Assembly: GCA_030765055.1 (NCBI GenBank)
Contig: JAUKNK010000326.1
Coordinates: 907,501-971,500, forward strand
DNA: 64,000 nucleotides
From: Mantis religiosa
Taxonomy: Eukaryota; Arthropoda; Insecta; Mantodea; Mantidae
Direction: 5' to 3'
The position numbers and the translations under genes were made by a program. Each line of letters begins with the position of its first letter. Positions within the stretch are counted from its first letter, which is position 1. Under the pieces are notes generated by a model. That model had not been told where the DNA came from and did no database searches. It saw nothing but the letters and a program-made list of their open reading frames with translations. Of this stretch, positions 59,330 to 64,000 are shown piece after piece.

Positions 59330-60980
59330 TTTGAGGCGAGTTAATTCCAATCGGACGGAGAGACAGAATGCGTGTCTTAAATCACTAAGGACATAACATT
59401 TATTTACCTAAGTTTTAATTTCCTATGATCTACAACACTGTCTAGTGGCATATACCGCAACTATAAACACACAAATTGTATGTGACTGCATGACTCACAA
59501 ACAATATTTCGAATAAATAAAAAACATTCGTTACATAACCAACTATTTTCCAAGAATACAATCATACCAACCTGCGGAAAATTTCCTCTACATTAACTAA
59601 GTAGTGAAAGTACATTTTTATTTTCTGCATAGAGTTTCTAACATATTATTAAGATACCATATGTCTTATATATCTACTTGATTCAATAATATACCACTTT
59701 GATTTTCTGGAGACGAACTAGGACGCCTTAATCTTTCTGAATGTCCTCTATAATATTTGTTAGCTGATATGTCACGACTTACAGACAAAGTGTTGGAATT
59801 AAATAAACCAGATTATGATAAAACTCTAACGTATGTAAATTATTTGATCGGATTTTCATATTTGCAGACATTTTTCTAGTTTTAAAAACCTAAGCTTCGT
59901 TCACCTGTTACTCGTCATTTATGGGAATAGTAACAAACGAAAGACGGGATATAGCAGGCCGATTGTTAACTAACATTTCAGTCGCCCATATCACTCTTGG
60001 TTATACAACGAAATATGTGATTAAACTGTTTTGTATAAACGTTTACATAAACTTGTAGCAAGTACAACATTGTGGCTTTGTACAGGACTGGGCTAAGAAG
60101 GCTGTGTGAGTGTAATTCATTAACCTAACCTTGTAAGTATGTATGATATAGGATACCACGTCATTTTAGTGTACGTCGGTTGTGCAGTTCTGGTTGACAA
60201 AGTATTGAATACTGAATCATTTGACCTAACTCTCCTCTCTGTCCATAGATGGCTCTGTAAGCGTTATATTATCGCGCAGTGTAAGATTTCTAACTAGCCA
60301 GAATGTTTTATGGCAAATTATAATTATATTGATAATTTATATGTTATAATTAATTGGCTTTTGCTGAGTGGGAATCAAAACTATCTGGTGCATATGCTTA
60401 GACAATAGCAACCGAACATAAATTTGTCTTTGAGAGGGGAAGTGTCCTATAGGTAGAATATCTGTGTGCCTTTGACCTTTAAATTTCATAGGTGCATTGA
60501 CATTTTTGTCTTGAAAGTGATACTTGCATCAAATTCCAAAAACAAACAAGTATTCTGATATTAAGAATCGCGCAATGTACAAAGAAAATTACCCAAGGAA
60601 ACCGAATTTTATAATCTAAGCTTCCATTACTTCGCAGTGTTAAGCGTGCTGTCTATCACGGTGTTACAAACACAGTCTTCGTTTGGCTTGTGCAAAATCT
60701 TGTTTTGACATAGTGTATGGCGAAATCCATGCGAGGCGTAATATGTTACTGCGTGACGTAGTTCGCTTGTTTCCACCCGTCCGTGGAGCAGAGATCGGGC
60801 CAGAAGCCTCTGCACTTCTCGATGAGAGTCATGCCATTGCTCTGCGAGGCCTTTATAGACATAAGGGGCCACCACACCCCATATTAGCCACCCAGCCGCA
60901 TCATTGTCATTGTACTTGTGTAAAACGTCTCCTGAGGTCAAAACTGTGAGCTATTTCTTACTCTTCTTACATTCGATTTC
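59330..60980. repeat. Repeat unit C, copy 4 (5' part)
   Basis: The opening block (59390-59520), TTACTCGTCATTTATGGGAA (59908) and AGATGGCTCTGTAAGCG (60247) align with the other C copies. The uninterrupted junction at 60455-60510 serves as the empty site for the 27-kb LINE. It stops aligning near 60980 and passes into D. Confidence 0.83.
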
Positions 60981-61019
60981 CTGTGTGATGCATTGGTAGC
61001 AGAATACCGCATTACACTT

Positions 61020-61890
61020 CATTTGCATACCAGGGATGTTAGCACTCAAAATGTGTAAACTCGATACCAAACATTTACAAATTACGGAGCAATATCCAAA
61101 GTTACATATGTATTACAAAGTCCAATTTGTAAGTTATATTTATATTAATGTATCTGCATGTCTTTTTCTGCTACTTCTGTGTAATTCTCTGTATCTGGTA
61201 AATCATTACATGTGTATGGACAAATCTTATTAACGAAACATATGGAGCCCTTTAAAATGGCTAACTAATGCTAATTATTATGTCTATTATTTCAGAGATA
61301 TTTATTTTTGGTTGCAATTCTCTAATGTCTTTGAACCTTTGAAACCTTAAGACGCATTACTTCTAACTTCATGGTAATAACAATGATCTGGAAAGGCAGG
61401 ACGTAATAATCCATTGTTAACTATTACTTCAATCTCCTGCATTGCTCTTGTATAACAACCAAAAGTGTAATTTAACTTAAACTATTATCTTAAACTTGAG
61501 GCAAATAGAAAAATAAGTTTGGTATGAGAAAGCAGTATGAGTGTAGCACATTAACGTGCTTTTGAAACTTTTATAAATGAGATACATTCTTTTAATTATG
61601 CTGATTGTCCACTACAAGAGATGTTCTAAATTACCAAACATTGAAAAATCCAACCCTTACCGACCGCTCATTGTTGTCCACAGATGGCACCACATGTAAT
61701 ATGTTATAGGAGCATAGCGGATTTGTAATTATTTACAAAGTTCAATAATGAATTTTAATTATGTTGTTTATATGCAGTTCATAATTTATGTTTCAATTTA
61801 GTAGGAATTAGAGGCGGCTTGAGTGTATACAAAAATAATTAGAATTGACAAATAATTATAACTAAAGTAATCTAGATTAGGTATACATCA
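61020..61890. repeat. Repeat segment D, copy 2
   Basis: The partner of 47640-48460, sharing the anchors listed there. Confidence 0.82.
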
Positions 61891-61894
61891 AAGG

Positions 61895-62200
61895 GTATCT
61901 CTGCCACGCTGCCGCACGGAGCAGTGTAAATAGTGAAGTGTGTGTGTGTGTCTATGTGTGTGTAAATAAAAGTGCAAAATAAGCGCTTTTAAATACTGTA
62001 CATAAAAAAAGGATACTGTAAGACTTTAACATAGTAAAACTCTTCTGGTTGGGCTATGAAAGGTCACCGTATGGGTTTTATATATACCCTCGTAGACAAT
62101 AAGCTTAAATTCGCAAAATATAACCTCAATTAAATTTTTAGCCTGTAAGCCGGGCCCCTTTGTACCGGCACCAGGGGATGAAACTGAAAATAAAAACCTG
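61895..62200 (+). repeat. 5'-truncated 3' UTR of the 34-kb LINE family
   Basis: GT-rich start, ATATACCCTCGTAGACAAT, CCTGTAAGCCGGGCCCC and CCGGCACCAG follow the order of 39460-39710. It ends in AAATAAAAACCTGAACCTGAACC, a short 6-bp tail repeat. Confidence 0.7.
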
Positions 62201-62290
62201 AACCTGAACCACGTTCTGTTTCACTCGCAGTCCTCTTCGAAACTCTGAGGAATAAACATCACCTTGAGGAGACAACGCTGACCTCGCAAA

Positions 62291-63379
62291 ATGGGAAAGA
62301 AGAACGCAACTAAAGGCAAGAAGACCAGCCAATCAGCGCAGCAATCGCCTGCCAGCTCTCGGGCACCGTCTCCCGCCACTCCGCCACTACCGGTGGCGAA
62401 GTTCTGGGCAAGTAGCTCTACACTGAAGCCCGCTTCCCCTACCCCTCCGGATGTCCGCCAGGCGCCCAGCCAAGTCCTAGAGAGTCCTAGCAGTCAACAT
62501 CGACGCAACACAGAGGGTCGAGTCAAAAAGACTACTGCCGCTAAGCAGGGAATCACCGAAGAGGAGCCTAGCTCGTAAAAGTCTCTATCAGAACCTGGCT
62601 CTGCTTCCCAGCTGGAAGCAAGCCAGTCAATAGCGGCCGCCAGCCAGCCGCCGCCATGCGACCACCATCCAAACACAGCAGTGAACGCACCACATTAAGT
62701 ACTTGACTTTGCCTCTCAGCCTTGAGCAGCACAGCTCACATTGGCAGTTAGCTGTCAGCCGTTAACACCCACATATCGTACCAGCATAGTGATGAAGGGA
62801 ATGCCCCGGAACCTACAAGCACACTTCGTGCCTGCTGCAGCGCAGTATCAGTGGCCCTCAGCAACAAGCGTACACCGCATCATATCAGCCTGGGGCCCGA
62901 CACCGCTGGTCAGATTGGAGCTAGCCAGCACCGCACTACTCGGTCTGCACATAGCATGACCCCTGCCACCGCTGTCGCTATTGTGCCTCTTGTGGAGGGC
63001 ATAATCACTACACAATGCAGGTGCACTGCCCCCTGCATCCCTGTAGGAAGGCATCACCTACTCTACCAGCGCCGTCATCTTCTCAACGACAGCTGAGTAC
63101 GTCACAGCCGCCACATCAGCAACCTCAACAGCCAACAGCACTAAACTCTATCAGCCAGGAGCAGCACAGGGAGGAAATCCAGGTTCTAGGGGAGGCCGTT
63201 TGGGTTCTCCATTCGAAGTTCCTGGTCGTAATGGCCAAGCTGACCAACTTGGAGGAACTTCTTACAGAGCTCATGACTTCATCTGCGCATCAAGATTCAG
63301 CACACACGAATATCAGCACAGAACTTGCAGAATTACAAGAGGACATAAGGAGAAGCCTGAATTTTCAATCAGACATCGC

Positions 63380-63442
<63 letters not shown>

Positions 63443-63559
63443 ATGCTCCGGAAACTCATCAAGGAGGTAGTGGTAGTCCTCCAGACGATGTTCGACGGAC
63501 CCAACACCAGAGGCCGACACCAACCGCCGCAGAGACCACACACTCGTCAACAACCTTAA
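62291..63559 (+). pseudogene. LINE ORF1-like protein, frame-broken
   Basis: ATG 62291 opens a basic, Pro/Ser/Ala-rich N-terminus (GKKNATKGKKTSQSAQQ) of 95 codons that stops at 62578. After frameshifts the 63100-63380 stretch gives a Gln/Pro-rich part and a coiled-coil-like segment (LTNLEELLTELMTSS, then ISTELAELQEDIRRSL). A (CA)n tract interrupts it, and the frame afterwards reads LRKLIKEVVVVLQTMF and ends at a TAA near 63557. This resembles the coiled-coil ORF1 of some LINEs, but I see no zinc knuckle. Assignment as ORF1 rests on layout rather than on a named domain. Confidence 0.5.
63381..63440 (+). repeat. (AC)n microsatellite within the ORF1-like region
   Basis: 60 bp of pure AC dinucleotide, read as Thr-His repeats in one frame. 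Confidence 0.97.
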
Positions 63560-63893
63560 TTCCTCATTCACTTCCAAACAAGACCGCTCACTACTCCCTC
63601 ACATATTACCCAGAATGTAGTTACACCCCACTCCTAATAAGCAAGGGCGTAAGCAGGGCCTTGGACATGCTTACGTCCTGCTACATTCCTCACTTTGGAC
63701 CAGGCCTCGGCCTGGCCAATATATCCCTTCCTTGAATCCGCAGGTGCTTAAAGCGGTACTGCCGCAGGACCACTCCTAAATACTCACCGGTGGAGGTTTT
63801 TTAGTGGGGCTGACGGTTCGATTTCCCAGAGGAGTCTCACACTCCAATCCCAGGGTAAGTGCATTTTTCCTGCACTCGAAAAAAAAAAAAAAC

Positions 63894-64000
63894 CCACCCC
63901 TAAAACCACCCTAAAATAACTCCGTACCATACAAAACCTCTCCTTACGTAAAATCCTATCTATCGCTATCCGAACGATTACTGCCAGCCTTCATCAAGAA
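63894..64000 (+). pseudogene. Jockey LINE reverse transcriptase fragment, cut by window end
   Basis: After the A run the sequence reads IQNLSLRKILSIAIR and ITASLHQE, homologous to LQNLSLRKILSSPIR and ATIHQE at 39025-39090 of the 34-kb LINE. It continues beyond the window. Confidence 0.75.

Larger units (their letters stand above)
62201..63893 (+). mobile_element. ORF1-only LINE-like element (candidate half-LINE)
   Basis: A GC-rich 5' leader precedes an ATG (62291), an ORF1-like coding part in several frames to about 63560, a 3' UTR that matches the fragment at 8640-8775, and a terminal run of A (63880-63893). No endonuclease or reverse transcriptase lies between. It is either an internally deleted LINE or a non-autonomous half-LINE. 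Confidence 0.55.

Noticed and set aside
63800..63850. Possible tRNA or SINE B-box (GGTTCGATTTCC)
   Set aside because: There is no A-box or cloverleaf at a suitable distance. The stretch aligns with a LINE 3' UTR fragment at 8640-8775.

Overview
The window looks like non-genic DNA from a large, AT-rich animal genome, most probably an insect. The evidence is the mix of transposable elements: Ty3/Gypsy LTR elements, Jockey-type LINEs with a C2HC/CCHC ORF1, an R1-clade LINE, a LOA/R1-like reverse transcriptase piece, mariner DNA transposons, and a Penelope-like GIY-YIG remnant. The species cannot be named from this sequence. I found no intact host gene, rRNA, tRNA or CRISPR array. Almost every long reading frame is a transposon piece, the shadow of one, or microsatellite translation.

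Layout: 1-2.3 kb holds a deleted Gypsy element with young-looking LTRs (minus). 2.8-4.0 kb holds a decayed member of an uncharacterised multicopy protein family (minus). 5.4-6.85 kb holds a Gypsy pol remnant (plus). From about 8.8 to 61.9 kb the background is a set of long, diverged direct repeats, called here A, B, C and D. A+B occur at 8.8-12.4 and 48.7-52.0 kb. C occurs at 12.5-17.6, 25.9-33.9, 54.3-57.9 and 59.3-61.0 kb, with partial extra units. D occurs at 47.6-48.7 and 61.0-61.9 kb. Younger elements sit inside these repeats, and the other copies act as empty-site references.

Nested or neighbouring insertions: solo LTRs (9.87, 14.99 and 49.79 kb); an LTR-like insertion (10.6 kb); a Penelope-like 3' end (13.97 kb); a second Gypsy element with old LTRs (18.5-22.2 kb); two mariners (22.8-25.2 kb); a nearly full Jockey LINE (27.0-31.3 kb); a LINE fragment (31.4-32.3 kb); a second nearly full Jockey LINE (34.6-39.7 kb); a full-length R1-clade LINE with a perfect 14-bp target-site duplication (39.8-44.9 kb); a composite LINE/microsatellite insertion with a 12-bp duplication (52.5-54.3 kb); and an ORF1-only LINE-like element (62.2-63.9 kb).

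The window therefore shows layered insertion rather than a pathway: an ancient duplicated segment, already carrying an old LINE reverse transcriptase piece and a Gypsy gag piece, was copied and then bombarded by several element families. Autonomy has been lost throughout. The R1-clade LINE is closest to intact: ORF1 is open, and ORF2 carries one frameshift and four stops.
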